A DNA stretch of 64,000 bases, from contig LGRX02024681.1 in NCBI GenBank assembly GCA_001247695.2, positions 1 to 64,000 on the forward strand, given 5' to 3'. How positions within the stretch are numbered: the first letter of the stretch is position 1; every line of letters begins with the position of its first letter. The stretch is from Cymbomonas tetramitiformis (taxonomy: Eukaryota; Chlorophyta; Pyramimonadophyceae; Pyramimonadales; Pyramimonadaceae). This document shows positions 25,012-35,952 of the stretch, piece after piece. The notes below the pieces were generated by a model, which was given only the letters and a program-made list of their open reading frames with translations, had not been told where the DNA came from and made no database searches. Position numbers and translations under genes: made by a program.

Positions 25012-28000
25012 TTATAAAGGAATATCTTTATGTCCCCAAGGTAAAATATTGAATTTGTCCCACTGAATGTATCCTTTATCATAATTTAATGAAAATGATT
25101 TTGATTCGGTTCGTGTTTCTATACCAAGAGCTGCATAATGTTTGTTTTCATCAATTTTTCTTGGTTTTCTAAGAACATCGTATTTTAATTCCACAATTTT
25201 TTCGTGATTGTATAAAATGATATCTTTGATTTCTTCATGATTAATACTTTGAGAATTTTCATAATTTAATGGAAATCCTTTTACCTTAGTCATTGTTGTT
25301 CCATTATCAAATTTTAATGAATATGATTTAGGTGCTGTTGATACAAATTCAATGCATGTCTGATTTTCTAACTCGTCGGTCAGTTCTCCAAGATAATCAC
25401 CAAGTTGTTCTTTGAAGATATGATTATTACTTGTATTTTCAATGTATACCACTGAGTCGGTATCGTGATATAGTACATTGTCAAATCCTACATCGTCCAT
25501 CAAATTGTATAATTTCATTCTTGCATATGCCGTTGTAAACACTCCAATAACTTCGTTAACGGTGCAGTTTGTTTCAGAATATTCACCTAATACATTAAAA
25601 CCAACTTGGTATTTAACATCACCATTTTTGTTTTTTATTGGCTGAATTAGAACATTGTCATTTCTTGAATCTGATAAATATCATATACTTCAGCACTATT
25701 CATGAATTTGTTTTGTCTTTTATTTGGTTTCAAACAATATCTACCCCACAAGTTGTTGAGAAATAATTTAGCAATAGTTCTCAATGCTTCATTTTTATTT
25801 ATTTTATCTTTTTCTAATAATATACCTTCGTTTTCAAAATATTTTTTAATATACAAATCTTTGTCTTTTTCGCTTTGTACCCACTCAGGATAATCGTTTG
25901 CCTCTTGTTTTATTTTTAAAAAAGTATTAATAAAACTTTCAAAAATAGTATATGATGTATTTTCCCAGTGTACAACTTGATGAATTTTTCAATTTTATAT
26001 CCCTTTTTTATAGCTAATTTTACCTCTTCGGTGCACCACGTTCCAGTCATTTTTGTCAAAGGAAATGTCAACTTCTCCATTTTAGAATGTCCCAAGTTCC
26101 TCAATGGTAAAACTGCCATTCCCAAATCATTTGGTGGAATTATTGTGCATTTTATTACTCCAAAGAATTGTTCAATATTAGTGACTCCATTTAATTCAAT
26201 TTCTTGATAGATTTTTGTAGGATGTTTTGAAGGAAATTTACAATATTTTAAAACCCAAGGATACAAACTTGTAAAATCTACATATCTAATTGTTTCATCA
26301 TCTCCACATTTGTGATATAATTTTTAAGGGTCAGTTCTTCCACCAAATAGTGCATCTCGGAAAACAATAGGTGTGTTATAACTGTTTACGAAATCGATAA
26401 CATTTGGGTCATTTTTTTGTAATTCTTTAAAATCACTTTCCCACATGATTTCGATGTTATACCCAAGACTTTGAATTTTTTCTAATCTTTTTTTGGTCTC
26501 ATCGTACAGTTGATAAAATGTTTTATTTGTGGCGTAATTCTTTCTAAACATATTCTTACCATTTGTTTTTGGATTACCATGCCAATAATCACCGAGAAAT
26601 TCATATATTGTGTTTGTTGCAGGGTCATAACCATCTACATATTTATGTCTTTCATTGTTACCAAAATGGAAATGAGGAATTTTGTATTCTTTGATTAAAT
26701 TATCAATTTTATTTGAATGTTTTACATATTCCAAATAAATGTCACCTATAGATGATTGTTGTTTTCCTTTGATGACACTATTTAAAATAGCTATGGAATT
26801 TTCAGGCATATGCAAATACCTATGAATTGTTTGTGTCAATGATGCGATCGTTAAATAGGCTGTGGGGTCAATTTCTTCATTTGTAATTTCTAAATTTTTC
26901 TTTCTATATTCCATCCATCCTAATCGTAAAATTCTTACATCACTTTGACAATAATCTAATATTTCTTTTTCCATCACAAAATGATATTTCTTGTTTTTCA
27001 TTTGCGAATACCAATCCAAAAATTTCGCTCGTGCATCACCTTTCATTTGATTGTATCCATAGTACATTTTGTCCGGTATTAAACCCTCATATTTTTTATT
27101 TTCAGGGGTATTAAACTTGTGATGAAAATAACCTTTCTTCTCACCTTTTAAATCGAATATTTTTGAGAATTTACTTAATGGATTTGTTAAATGTAGGTAG
27201 CTGTCCATTAATGTCACGTTTTGATAATTTAGATACATTATTTTACCACCATTTTGCACCGTTTCAGGAATTTCATTCATTGTCGTCATTATGTATTCTA
27301 TGATAAGTACATAATCATACTTACTACCATTATGTGCTATAAAAGTAAACCCTTTATGTTTGTTTGAAAATAAAAATTTGCAAGCTTCTTCAATATTGTT
27401 GTGAATAAATTCCTCTCCATTAGAATATTGTGTCACACTCAGATTCACTTCGTGCTTTGTTTCATTGTATGCTTCAAAATCAAAAAATCCTATTTTACTT
27501 TCATCAACAACATCTTTTGGTTTCTTTGGTGTAATGTAACATTGATGCTCTCTCATGTCACAATATAATTTACAATTTGGACAAAATTCATGTCCACAAA
27601 TGTGTTCTTGTTCTTTTCTTATATCGTAAACCTTTTTACACTCACCTTTGCACCTATGGAAATGTTGACAAGCTGTCCCATTTTTGTGTAAATCATAACA
27701 TTTTTGATTTGGAAATTTTATATTACAATCTTCACAGTGTATGGCTTTCTTCCAATCAATAAATGGTTTGGTTCCCTTTTTTGAAAAGTCACACAATTTA
27801 CTTTTACATTTAAAACACCTTGGTCGGTCGGCTATTCCATAAAATGCTTCGATTTTTGTTATTGGTTCGTAGTGTCCAATACTTGAATTTAAATGATAAT
27901 AAACAAAATTCCATTCCGGTCTGTCGGGCAAACCTTCTTTACTTGGCGGATACATTATTGTACAACCCAAATCAGTCATTCCATGAATTGTGATATTTTT

Positions 28001-28902
28001 ATCGAATTTCTCTTCAAATACAGGAATGTCATCAAATCCTATACCGTCTTGTGAATCAAATCCTAATTCTCTCATCAAATCGATTCCTTCTTTTGTTAAA
28101 CGATTTCTATGATTGTTGCAAATATGATTGTAGACTTTGTATGTTATTTCTTCATTGTCTTTTTTATCTTTGTAATTCATAATTATGCAAGATTTAGCAA
28201 AACATTGTTCATCCTTGACGGTAATGCAACTCTTCTTTTGTTTCAATTCCTCCACAGATTTTGGCACCGACAATGGTTGGCCCTTTCCATTAATTTTTTT
28301 GAAATTTAATAAAGAAATTGTGATGAAATTCACAGCCCCTCTATCATCTCCGGACTGAATCATTCCTTCTAATTTTTTGTACTTAAAAATTCCGAAGAAC
28401 CATCTTGAAAGTTTACACCAAACTGAAAATGTTTTACATCTTCCGAAGCTTGGTCAATTTTTTTATTAATCAAATTAATCCAATAATTCAAAGGTCTACT
28501 AAGAAATCTATTAAACTTGATTTTCATAGATACTCCGGAATTTCCACCTTTATCGACAAAATCTTTTGTAACGTCTTTATCCGTAAATTGTTCTTCATAT
28601 TCTTGTCTAGAAAGCAACTCATTAAGGACTATTAAGTCCTCATTCTCTTTTTCAAATTTCTTTATTTCTGATTGTAATTTTTGTTGTTTATTTTCTTTGG
28701 TAAATTCTTTGTCTATTTTCTTTTTTTCAATTTGATTAATTTTACTCCATTGTTCCTTTGTTAATTGTCTTGAACTTGATGCTTTCAAATTTCCGGCCCT
28801 ATGGTTTTTGACTTTCTTGAGATTGGTTTTCGTTGATTTGGTCAATGGAGCTTTGCCTTTATCATCTTTTTTGTCTTTATCATTAGACTTTTTCGGTGGC
28901 AT
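25012..28902 (-). pseudogene. Protein-primed DNA polymerase pseudogene (PLV-2)
   Basis: A full-length relative of 16032-19946 split by at least four frameshifts (near 28366, 26325, 25975, 25650-25680). All exonuclease and polymerase motifs are still readable in pieces: FFDFEAYN, YCQSDVRIL, the YPWVLKY part of motif A, NNLWGRY, YHDTDSVVY. A segment near 28050-28180 differs more from PLV-1 (EITYKVYNHICNNHRNRLTK), so the copies are not simple recent duplicates. Confidence 0.9.
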
Positions 28903-28948
28903 TATTATTATACAATATATTTCTTATTACTAAATTGTAACGTATTCT

Positions 28949-29281
28949 TTAGGTGGTTTTTGTTACATTCAACCTTTCCAAAAATTTGTTTTGAATTTCC
29001 ATATGTTTTTCAAAGTCTTCAGGATTTTCTTTGATTTTATTGGAGAATATTTCAACAATTTTTACTTTATCTATACCATGCTTTTCCATCGTTGAAACAC
29101 CGACATTTTTATTTAACAAAATTCGGTCTAAGGTTAGATTCTTTTGTAACAATGGTTTGTTGGCCTCATAATATTTCCCTTTGTCTCTCCTATTCATATC
29201 TAAAGGCTTTTTATAATACACCTTACCATTCTTAGAAGTAACCTTCATATACTTAGGAGAATGTGTATCAATTTCACTCAT
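28949..29281 (-). CDS. Conserved small basic protein (YYKK motif), PLV-2 copy
   Basis: 110 residues from MSEIDTHSP, nearly identical to 15653-15985. The leader holds CTTAAAGA at 29304-29311. Open although the neighbouring polymerase is broken. Confidence 0.5.
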   Translation of the reverse strand: MSEIDTHSPKYMKVTSKNGKVYYKKPLDMNRRDKGKYYEANKPLLQKNLTLDRILLNKNVGVSTMEKHGIDKVKIVEIFSNKIKENPEDFEKHMEIQNKFLERLNVTKTT

Positions 29282-29306
29282 TGTTATAATATAGAACTTA
29301 TAATCT

Positions 29307-29495
29307 TTAAGCAGAATCAAACACATTTTTATCAATACTTAATTCTTTTGAATTCATGATATCTCTTTCGCACTTTATACAAAGACAATCTAATTGCTTA
29401 CATCGAGACCGTCTCATATTATATCCTATAGCATGAATCAAAGCAACGATAATTGTCCCAAATTGAAAGACATCACACGTATTTATTTCAAACAT
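29307..29495 (-). CDS. Small membrane protein with CxxC tail, PLV-2 copy
   Basis: 62 residues, one residue different from 15439-15627. Hydrophobic span followed by RSRCKQLDCLCIKC. Overlaps the promoter box of the next gene. Confidence 0.5.
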   Translation of the reverse strand: MFEINTCDVFQFGTIIVALIHAIGYNMRRSRCKQLDCLCIKCERDIMNSKELSIDKNVFDSA

Positions 29496-29652
29496 TATAC
29501 ATTAAACTGATTTTATTTTCTAGTTAGAGTTAGAGTTAAAGTTAGAGTAAGAGTTAAAGTTAGAGTTAGAGTTAGAATTTAAATCAAAGTCATTAAAAAT
29601 TGATAGAAATGATAAGTAATGATTAGAAAATTATTTTCTTGTGTATTCTAAT

Positions 29653-30138
29653 ATGGGTTTTAAGAAAGGTGAAAAAATTACTGATGAGGCTACTCTAGAA
29701 CGATTAAAAGTTGCTCGATTAAAAGCTATGGAAACAAGAAGAAAAAATTCTGAAGCCAAAAAGGATATCAAACTTGCTAAATAATTAGAAAACAAAAAAG
29801 TGTTGGAGGCTGCTCAAAATAAAATAAAATCATCGATAAAAGAACCTGAAATTACTGAAAAATTCGAACAAAAATCTGAACCGGAAATAATCGAAAAGAA
29901 ATATATAAAGAAATCAAAAAAGAAACCTGTGATTGTTGTGGAATCTGATAGTGAAACTTCGGGTAGTTCAAGTGACGATGAACATCAACCTCAAGTGATT
30001 ATCAAAAAATCAAAAAAGAAAGACAAAGTTTCAAAAACGGAAGGAAAGCCAAACGCAGCTCCTCCGACTTATCATGACGTTTTGAATTCAGACCCTCATT
30101 TTCATAAAACATTCAAATCATTGTTTCCAGAATTTTGA
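29653..30138 (+). pseudogene. Lys-rich FHKTFKSLFPEF protein, internal stop (PLV-2)
   Basis: Starts MGFKKGEKITDEATLERLK as in PLV-1. A TAA at about 29781 (K-L-A-K-stop-L-E-N-K) interrupts it, then the frame continues to the HFHKTFKSLFPEF end. One base change explains the loss. Confidence 0.75.
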
Positions 30139-30151
30139 AAGAATATTTGTA

Positions 30152-30625
30152 TCATTTATCTTTACAATAGTCTTTCCCATAAGAAACAAATATCTCTTGA
30201 TTCTTTTTTACATTTGATGTTAATCGAACATTTCCTACAGAATTTATTTTAGCATAATTTTTGCATTTGATTCTTTTGGCACTTTGAGGGGTACAATCAT
30301 TGAACTTACCGGCAATTGAATTTGTTTTCGATGCATCATAAAACAGATTATTATTCTTTTTCCAAATATGTGTTCTTCGATTCAATGGAGGTAATTCATT
30401 CATTGTCAATCGTTGCGTGCCGACGGTGTATCGACCAACTAACTTATCTTTTTTCAAGTCTTCTTTGGCATATACTCCAAGACCTGAATTTGGAATACTA
30501 CTTTCCTTTATATCTACTACTCTATGAACATAACAATAAGGACTATATTAACAAGTCATGTTTCTACATTGATTTCCACTACTTTTTGAAATAGCTATAC
30601 ACCGTTCACAAGATGTTTTCTTCAT
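30152..30625 (-). pseudogene. SET-domain protein with internal stop (PLV-2)
   Basis: Starts with an ATG that overlaps the ATPase stop (ATGA). The first 25 codons hold CERC and later CRNMTC, a possible small zinc site, then a TAA. The frame continues with a SET-like core: SSIPNSGLGVYAKEDLKKDK, AGKFNDCTP, and the C-terminal NQEIFVSYGKDY, the pattern of SET lysine methyltransferases (GxG, N-D/H-C, G-E-I-x-V-x-Y-G). Viral SET proteins methylate histones or capsid-associated proteins. PLV-1 has lost it; the 137-residue gene sits there instead. Confidence 0.6.
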
Positions 30626-31542
30626 AAGTTATGATTTATTTTTTCAGGAATTATGAATTCATCAAATCGTTTTCGAAACATCGATGGATGATTATCTTTC
30701 TTATGCAAATCAATTAACAAAAATGAATGTGGTTCATTGATAGCATGTGCATATACTTCATAAAAAGTCTTTTCATCGATTTCTCCGGAACATGATTCAA
30801 ATATTTCTTGTAATTCTTTCTTGTCTTTCATTTTAAATACTCCTAAAGAAGTTGCATTATTCTTCACCGCTCTTGGACAGCCTCCAAACTGAGATTTGAA
30901 ATTCTGAATGCAAATAAAGCATGATACGCCTAACGCCCCACCGGTTTCAAAATCAGCTATATGTCGATGTCTTGTGATAAAATTCAGAAATTTAGGAGTT
31001 CGAAACAAATTTGTTGATTGACAATCATCGACAAAAACAGCCAATATAGGTCGTTCACCATTATATTTATGGACGGGTTTTTCGAAACCGTCGGATGTCA
31101 AAAATTCTAACAATAATTCTGGGTCGATATCATCGATAAAGATATTTCTATTATTTAATTTTTCCATCAACAAATTCCATTTTTTCAAGTCTTCATGATA
31201 TTTCAAATATGCATCTCTTTCTTCTTCGGCTTTTTGAATAATATCATTGATAACATTTGCACCATCGTCGGGTTCGTACACATCTTCGGAGTCGATATCT
31301 AATGATATCATAAAATTTTTGTTTGAATTAAATGTAGGACTTATTACAAATATTCGATGTAATGACCCTTCTTTTTTCAACATTTTAAGATAGTTAGTCA
31401 CCGCAACTGATTTTCCGCTTCCTCTTTTGCCTATGAAAATTGAATTTTGATGAGCTTTTAACATGTTCGGTCCGGTTTTGATATTGAAAGCACTTCCATT
31501 TGGCACATCAATGTTCATATCTTTCACTTTTACAATCTTCAT
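30622..31542 (-). CDS. Packaging ATPase, PLV-2 copy
   Basis: 306 residues, about 97% identical to 13388-14308, Walker A GKRGSGKS and Walker B VFVDDCQ intact. Ends with an ATGA overlap to the SET gene. Confidence 0.85.
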   Translation of the reverse strand: MKIVKVKDMNIDVPNGSAFNIKTGPNMLKAHQNSIFIGKRGSGKSVAVTNYLKMLKKEGSLHRIFVISPTFNSNKNFMISLDIDSEDVYEPDDGANVINDIIQKAEEERDAYLKYHEDLKKWNLLMEKLNNRNIFIDDIDPELLLEFLTSDGFEKPVHKYNGERPILAVFVDDCQSTNLFRTPKFLNFITRHRHIADFETGGALGVSCFICIQNFKSQFGGCPRAVKNNATSLGVFKMKDKKELQEIFESCSGEIDEKTFYEVYAHAINEPHSFLLIDLHKKDNHPSMFRKRFDEFIIPEKINHNL

Positions 31543-31575
31543 TGAAGATATATGTATAGTTTGTTTATTATTTTT

Positions 31576-32247
31576 TTAAAAGAAACTATTCTCCAAAAAC
31601 AATTTTCGATTGTTTCTTTTGATATTCAAATCTTTGATTAAATCTATTATTAACAACTGTGGAATAACATATGCATTACTTATTCCTATATTGTCTTTGG
31701 AATTTGATGATTGTGTGCGTTGAGCGGTATACATGTGTTTGCCATATTGTTGTTTGATATCACATGGAGTATATTTGTTACATACTTCTAGATTTAGATG
31801 TTCTTTGTTTGTCCATATGTTTGTCATTTTTCTATATTGAAATCCATATTTACAATAACAACATGTGTGTTTGTATATTTCTAAAGGTTTCATAAATTCT
31901 CTATGTTGCAACAATCCACCGTCAGCCGGGTTTTCAATATACCAATATGTCGGTTGAAAAAAATCAATAATTTCAATGGTGCGTTTTACAATAGCGTCCG
32001 CCAATACTAAATTTCTCGGTTTGCGTCGGTGTGCTTTAGAATACTCCGTACACGGTGGACTTGCCCATATGATATCAAATGTTTTAGGAACACATATGTT
32101 TTGATAGTTCCATTCAAGAATATTACATTGTATTGTTGGGTTATACTTTGATAGAATATCTAACGTTGTTATTTCACAATTTGGGAATTCTTTCGTTAAT
32201 GCTTTTGAAAATGATTTCGTTCCGCAAAAAAGTTCTAATATTTTCAT
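31576..32247 (-). CDS. DNA cytosine-C5 methyltransferase-like protein, PLV-2 copy
   Basis: 223 residues with ELFCGTKSFSKAL, ASPPCTEYS and YIENPADG kept. The first ~60 residues differ from the PLV-1 copy at many positions while the rest is almost identical, suggesting a recombination point. The C-terminus is extended by about 15 residues. Confidence 0.7.
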   Translation of the reverse strand: MKILELFCGTKSFSKALTKEFPNCEITTLDILSKYNPTIQCNILEWNYQNICVPKTFDIIWASPPCTEYSKAHRRKPRNLVLADAIVKRTIEIIDFFQPTYWYIENPADGGLLQHREFMKPLEIYKHTCCYCKYGFQYRKMTNIWTNKEHLNLEVCNKYTPCDIKQQYGKHMYTAQRTQSSNSKDNIGISNAYVIPQLLIIDLIKDLNIKRNNRKLFLENSFF

Positions 32248-32291
32248 ATATGTTTATTTTATTCATTTTTTTAAAAAAAGAAACTAGAGTA

Positions 32292-33014
32292 ATGATAAGT
32301 TTGCATAACGATGATTGTTTCAACATTTTCCCTAACATACCAAGAAATTCAATAGACCTTTTCATTTGTGATTTACCATATAATCAAACAAATTGTTCTT
32401 GGGATACAATTCCTTTCGATTTAGATAAATTATGGATTGAATTAATGAGAATAGGTAAAAGACATTCAGCCTATATCTTTAGTACTACCACTAAATTTGG
32501 ACATACCATTATTGAAAGTAATAAGAAGATGTTTCGATATGATATCGTATATGAGAAAACAATGTCATTAGGCTTTTATCATGCAAATCAAATGCCTTTG
32601 AGAAGTCATGAAATGATATATGTCTTTTACAAACATTTACCAACATATAATCCAATAATGATTGAAGGTCACAAACCCTATGTAAGACAAGGTCAAGGTC
32701 CTCGGACAGAATTATACACTCATTACACCGATAGAACACCAACCATTTGTAAAGATGGAAAAAGGTATCCAAGAAGTGTAATCAAATTTTCGAATGGAAA
32801 CTACAAAAGCAAACATCCTTGTAGTAAACCGTACGATTTGTTCGAATGGATAATCAAATCTTACTCAAATCCTTACGATAATGTATTAGATTGTTGTATG
32901 GGTGTTGGAAATTCAGGTTTGGCATGTAAAAATCTCAAAAGAAACTATATCGGTATTGAAATTGATAAGAAATACTTCGAAATAGCTAAAGAAAACATCG
33001 AAAATTCAGAATAG
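32292..33014 (+). CDS. DNA N4/N6-type methyltransferase, PLV-2 copy
   Basis: 240 residues from MISLHNDDCF. Motif IV DLPYNQT and motif I CCMGVGNSG are conserved. Differs from PLV-1 at scattered positions. The in-frame upstream extension lies in the divergent neighbour and is probably not translated. Confidence 0.75.
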   Translation: MISLHNDDCFNIFPNIPRNSIDLFICDLPYNQTNCSWDTIPFDLDKLWIELMRIGKRHSAYIFSTTTKFGHTIIESNKKMFRYDIVYEKTMSLGFYHANQMPLRSHEMIYVFYKHLPTYNPIMIEGHKPYVRQGQGPRTELYTHYTDRTPTICKDGKRYPRSVIKFSNGNYKSKHPCSKPYDLFEWIIKSYSNPYDNVLDCCMGVGNSGLACKNLKRNYIGIEIDKKYFEIAKENIENSE

Positions 33015-33120
33015 ATTCCCAAATTTGACTTCGGAATCGAATTCCTTGCGAAATTTTTTGTTTATAGTATGTTTGCGAACATACAAAGCTCATTATTTCT
33101 AAGTGCGTTTTGAGTTACTT

Positions 33121-33132
33121 TTTCGCGCGAAA
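33121..33132. promoter_or_regulatory. Palindromic E2F-type site TTTCGCGCGAAA (PLV-2)
   Basis: Same palindrome and flanking sequence as 11834-11845. Lies between the methyltransferase stop and the accessory gene at 33612. Confidence 0.5.
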
Positions 33133-33309
33133 ATGTGTAACTTAAATTCTGAAAATTCTGTTTCGATTTTAACAAATCTGACTTCAGAAATGGATTCCTT
33201 GCGAAATTCTACGTATACTGAGTATTTTTTGGAATTTAATTTAATAAATTATTATTTGTTTATGGCTTATTTACGACTTAAAATTCATTTAAAATCTGTA
33301 TAGGATTTA

Positions 33310-33498
33310 GATGCCATGTTATTTTTCGCGGACGCCATGTTATATGGGACGACACAGACATTGTTTCATACAGATGCCATGTTATTTTTCGCGGACGCCA
33401 TGTTATATGGGACGACACAGACATTGTTTCATTCAGATGCCATGTTATTTTTCGCGGACGCCATGTTATATGGGACGACACAGACATTATTTAATACA
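33310..33498. repeat. Three 63-bp tandem repeats
   Basis: Units start at 33310, 33373 and 33436, with a partial fourth at 33499. Each carries two GCCATGTTAT motifs and TTTTTCGCGG. They lie about 110 bp upstream of the 33612 gene, in the position of an enhancer. The open frames on both strands are a by-product, since 63 is a multiple of 3. Confidence 0.85.
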
Positions 33499-33611
33499 GA
33501 TGCCATGATATTTTCAGTCCAAACGTTCACTCAGCTGCCTTTGAACGTGTTACCCCCTTTTTACCAGAATTCTGAACAGGTATTTTCCCGCACAGCCTTT
33601 TTCTATTTACT

Positions 33612-34262
33612 ATGGAATCCCAAGATATTGACGCGTTTGAATACGAAGAGCGTAGAGAGATGGCTCAGGAGCACCAAATTGCTATATATGAAGAGCAGCA
33701 AAACCGTGCGATGTCTGAACCAAAAGTCACAAAAGGCACGGGAGCGGTGCTAGCCGGCGAAAAAACAATCGCTGAGCACCCCAATCTTAAGTCTGAAGTG
33801 GTCAAATTGTTTTATCAGGGTGGAGCTACCCAGTTTGTGTTAGAGGAACCCACCCCCCATCAGCTGTCCGCTTGTTTAGTCCATATGGGCTATTTGGACC
33901 AGCTGGTGCCGTGGATGCGGCACGAACGTGCTGTGTCGGTTTGTGGCAAGGTGGAGAAAGCCGCCAGGGTCCGGGCATCGGCCAAAGTTGTTCAGGCTTC
34001 GGCAGACCTTACAGAGGACGAATTATTAGCAGCCCTTTTGGCAAAACGTGCAAGCCGTTGTAAAAACGAGCAAGCAATCCCTGTAGCGACCGCTGTTGAA
34101 GCACCCCTGGCACCCCCAATTGAAGTTGATCTCTTGGGTGACGTTATCCATCCCGAACCTGCTGGAGCAGCTGAACCCGAGCCCCCCAAGGGTCTTGCTC
34201 AAACTTTAGGCGATTTACTCGGAGCCATAAGCTGTTACGACGACAATACGGTACCCCGCTGA
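33612..34262 (+). CDS. Hypothetical accessory protein (216 aa)
   Basis: No family recognised. The N-terminus is charged (DAFEYEERREMAQEHQIAIY), the middle helical (LSACLVHMGYLDQLVPWM), the C-terminal third Ala/Pro/Glu-rich and disordered. GC-rich codon use contrasts with PLV-2 genes. It takes the place of the three-gene insert of PLV-1 relative to the methyltransferase gene, so it is probably interchangeable cargo. It may instead belong to host DNA. Confidence 0.45.
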   Translation: MESQDIDAFEYEERREMAQEHQIAIYEEQQNRAMSEPKVTKGTGAVLAGEKTIAEHPNLKSEVVKLFYQGGATQFVLEEPTPHQLSACLVHMGYLDQLVPWMRHERAVSVCGKVEKAARVRASAKVVQASADLTEDELLAALLAKRASRCKNEQAIPVATAVEAPLAPPIEVDLLGDVIHPEPAGAAEPEPPKGLAQTLGDLLGAISCYDDNTVPR

Positions 34263-35265
34263 AATTAATTTACAGTCAGCGATTCCGGCCATACAGTCAG
34301 TGATTCCGACCAATGATGTCCGTAAATGACTCCACGCGATATTTTGGACATCTCAATCGGCATTTCGAATTGGGGACGAGAAACGATTCAGGACTGACGT
34401 AAGCACACGCTGCAATGCTTGTGTCGAAAGGCATCGTTGGAATCGTGAAATCGAACATTAGATTCGATTCAGAGGTGAATGCATTTACGTTTAAATTAGA
34501 ACATTTTAAAATTGGATCTACAAAAATAGGACAATAACATCCACGTGTAAGATACATCTTGATTTATAGACAGCACTTAGAAAATTTTCCACGACATCCA
34601 TCACGACAGTCCCGAAAACTATGATGCCATCAGCAGATCGGAGTTCGGGGTGGCCCGAACCTGATACCATTAGATGAGAGCCTATTCAATCCGTCGGTCA
34701 TATATTTTTCTCTTAAGAAAATGAATTAATGCGACGTCAGCTGAGATATTTGTTGGTGACCGGTTTCTTGCGTTCCAAATGGTGGTACAGATTGCGATGT
34801 CCATCGGTGCATCCACGTCGGATCCTGATGGAATTTGAGATAGAATCATTGCAATTGACCAATCATTTTGCGTGCACTTGATGCCATAGTTCATAGAATG
34901 TCCCCCAGCTCATATTTGCCACCACTTTCGTGCTAGTGTCTTCTTGCCTTTGCGTGCAGGTGTTTCTGTTTGCCTAGGTTGACAGGCGGATTATTAGCCT
35001 TGCCATTGTTTAACCGTGTCTTTGTTATGTCGCTGATTTGGGGAGTCATGTCAGGATGTCTCTGTTTCCTGCTCCTTCGAGCAAACAACGTCCGAAACCA
35101 CACAGAGCGCCATACACTTCGCCATTTCGCAGCCTGTAGGTGTCTTCTTTCTCCTTTTATTTCGATTCTTTGATGTTCTTTTCCTGAAATTTAAACGGGC
35201 CAATTGATTCGCGCTCGGCACGCGCAACGCCCTGACTGAAGCTGGAAAAGCCTGCTTTCCTTCCA

Positions 35266-35330
35266 GGCAGGAACTCAAAAAAGAGCGCTGGAAATGGCTT
35301 CCAAAGATATCAGTTAAAGTCTGAGTTGCC
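35266..35330 (+). repeat. Degenerate tRNA-like repeat 1
   Basis: Shares CTC-A6-GAGCG (D-arm), a weak anticodon arm and an AGATATCAGTT..CTGAG T-arm with the two copies downstream. The acceptor stem is partly lost. Probably a decayed tRNA-derived SINE head. Confidence 0.4.
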
Positions 35331-35470
35331 ACGCTTCTCAGCTTCCTGCTAGCTTTTTTTAGCTCTTGCCAATCGCTATATGCGCGAAGCTTTGGGTTCA
35401 CAGAATCTTCTGTGAGTTTAGGACCACGGTTGATTCCGTCGTAAGCTTGCTTGTTGAAACGTCTGCGTTT

Positions 35471-35539
35471 GTGATATTAGCTCAACAAAGAGCGCCGAAG
35501 AATACCTTCGGAGATCTCAGTTTGAGTCTGAGATATCCC
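35471..35539 (+). repeat. tRNA-like repeat 2
   Basis: 69 nt with the layout of 35626-35694: acceptor GTGATAT/ATATCCC (one mismatch), D-stem CTC/GAG, anticodon stem CGAAG/CTTCG, T-stem CTCAG/CTGAG. Likely tRNA-derived repeat. Confidence 0.45.
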
Positions 35540-35625
35540 AGCTTATTACTTTTCTTATTATCTCCTGGCTGCATAGCAGTCCTACCCAGTTAAGGCGCTG
35601 CAAGATTAGTGTTAGTGTTAGTGTT

Positions 35626-35694
35626 GTGATATTAGCTCAATAAAGAGCGCCGGAGAATATCTCCGGAGATCTCAGTTCGAACCTGAGATATCAC
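35626..35694 (+). repeat. tRNA-like repeat 3, all four arms paired
   Basis: 69 nt. Acceptor GTGATAT/ATATCAC (7 of 7), D-stem GCTC/GAGC, anticodon stem CCGGA/TCCGG, T-stem CTCAG/CTGAG with TTCGAAC loop. The anticodon loop GAATATC lacks U33 and the D-loop lacks GG, so a working tRNA is unlikely; a tRNA-derived SINE or processed tRNA-like RNA fits better. Confidence 0.5.
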
Positions 35695-35893
35695 ATCCAC
35701 TTCTGATAGCAGTAGAGCCCCTTCTAGATAAGGGCTTTCTTTCATTTCTGAATTCGGCCTTGCGGCATACTCTGCCGCTGCATGATGTACCGCCCGTACA
35801 CCCAGGTTTGCATTCTGCCTTTCCGAACTCAGTGAGGCACAGCACGACCTATGCCTACAACACCGACTCAAAACTGGGCCTGACACATTAACA

Positions 35894-35952
35894 GGGGCTG
35901 CAGTCTGACCGGCTAGCAACCGGTCAGTTCAGGTTAGAATCCTGATAGCACC
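35894..35952 (+). repeat. D-armless tRNA-Ala-like structure 1
   Basis: 59 nt. Acceptor GGGGCTG/TAGCACC (one mismatch and a G:T pair), an 8-bp stem CTGACCGG/CCGGTCAG with loop CTAGCAA (AGC anticodon position, U33 and A37 present), T-arm TCAGG/CCTGA with TTAGAAT loop. No D-arm. Second copy at 36083. Confidence 0.4.

Larger units (their letters stand above)
23661..34262. mobile_element. PLV-2: inverted, truncated and decayed PLV
   Basis: Collinear with PLV-1 11700-21310 but inverted. It begins abruptly inside the KARHQLRRYGR gene at the PLV-1 tip, and homology stops at about 33300, where a different accessory region follows. Polymerase and integrase have several frameshifts. ATPase, both methyltransferases and two small genes are intact. 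No TIR of its own is visible. The right limit at 34262 (end of the accessory gene) is a guess. Confidence 0.7.

Noticed and set aside
33316..33753. 145-codon ORF across the 63-bp repeats
   Set aside because: The repeat length is a multiple of three, so frames stay open by chance; it overlaps the better 33612 gene in another frame.
35626..35694. Functional tRNA gene
   Set aside because: All arms pair, but the anticodon loop lacks U33, the D-loop lacks GG, and there are several degenerate copies; better called a tRNA-like repeat.
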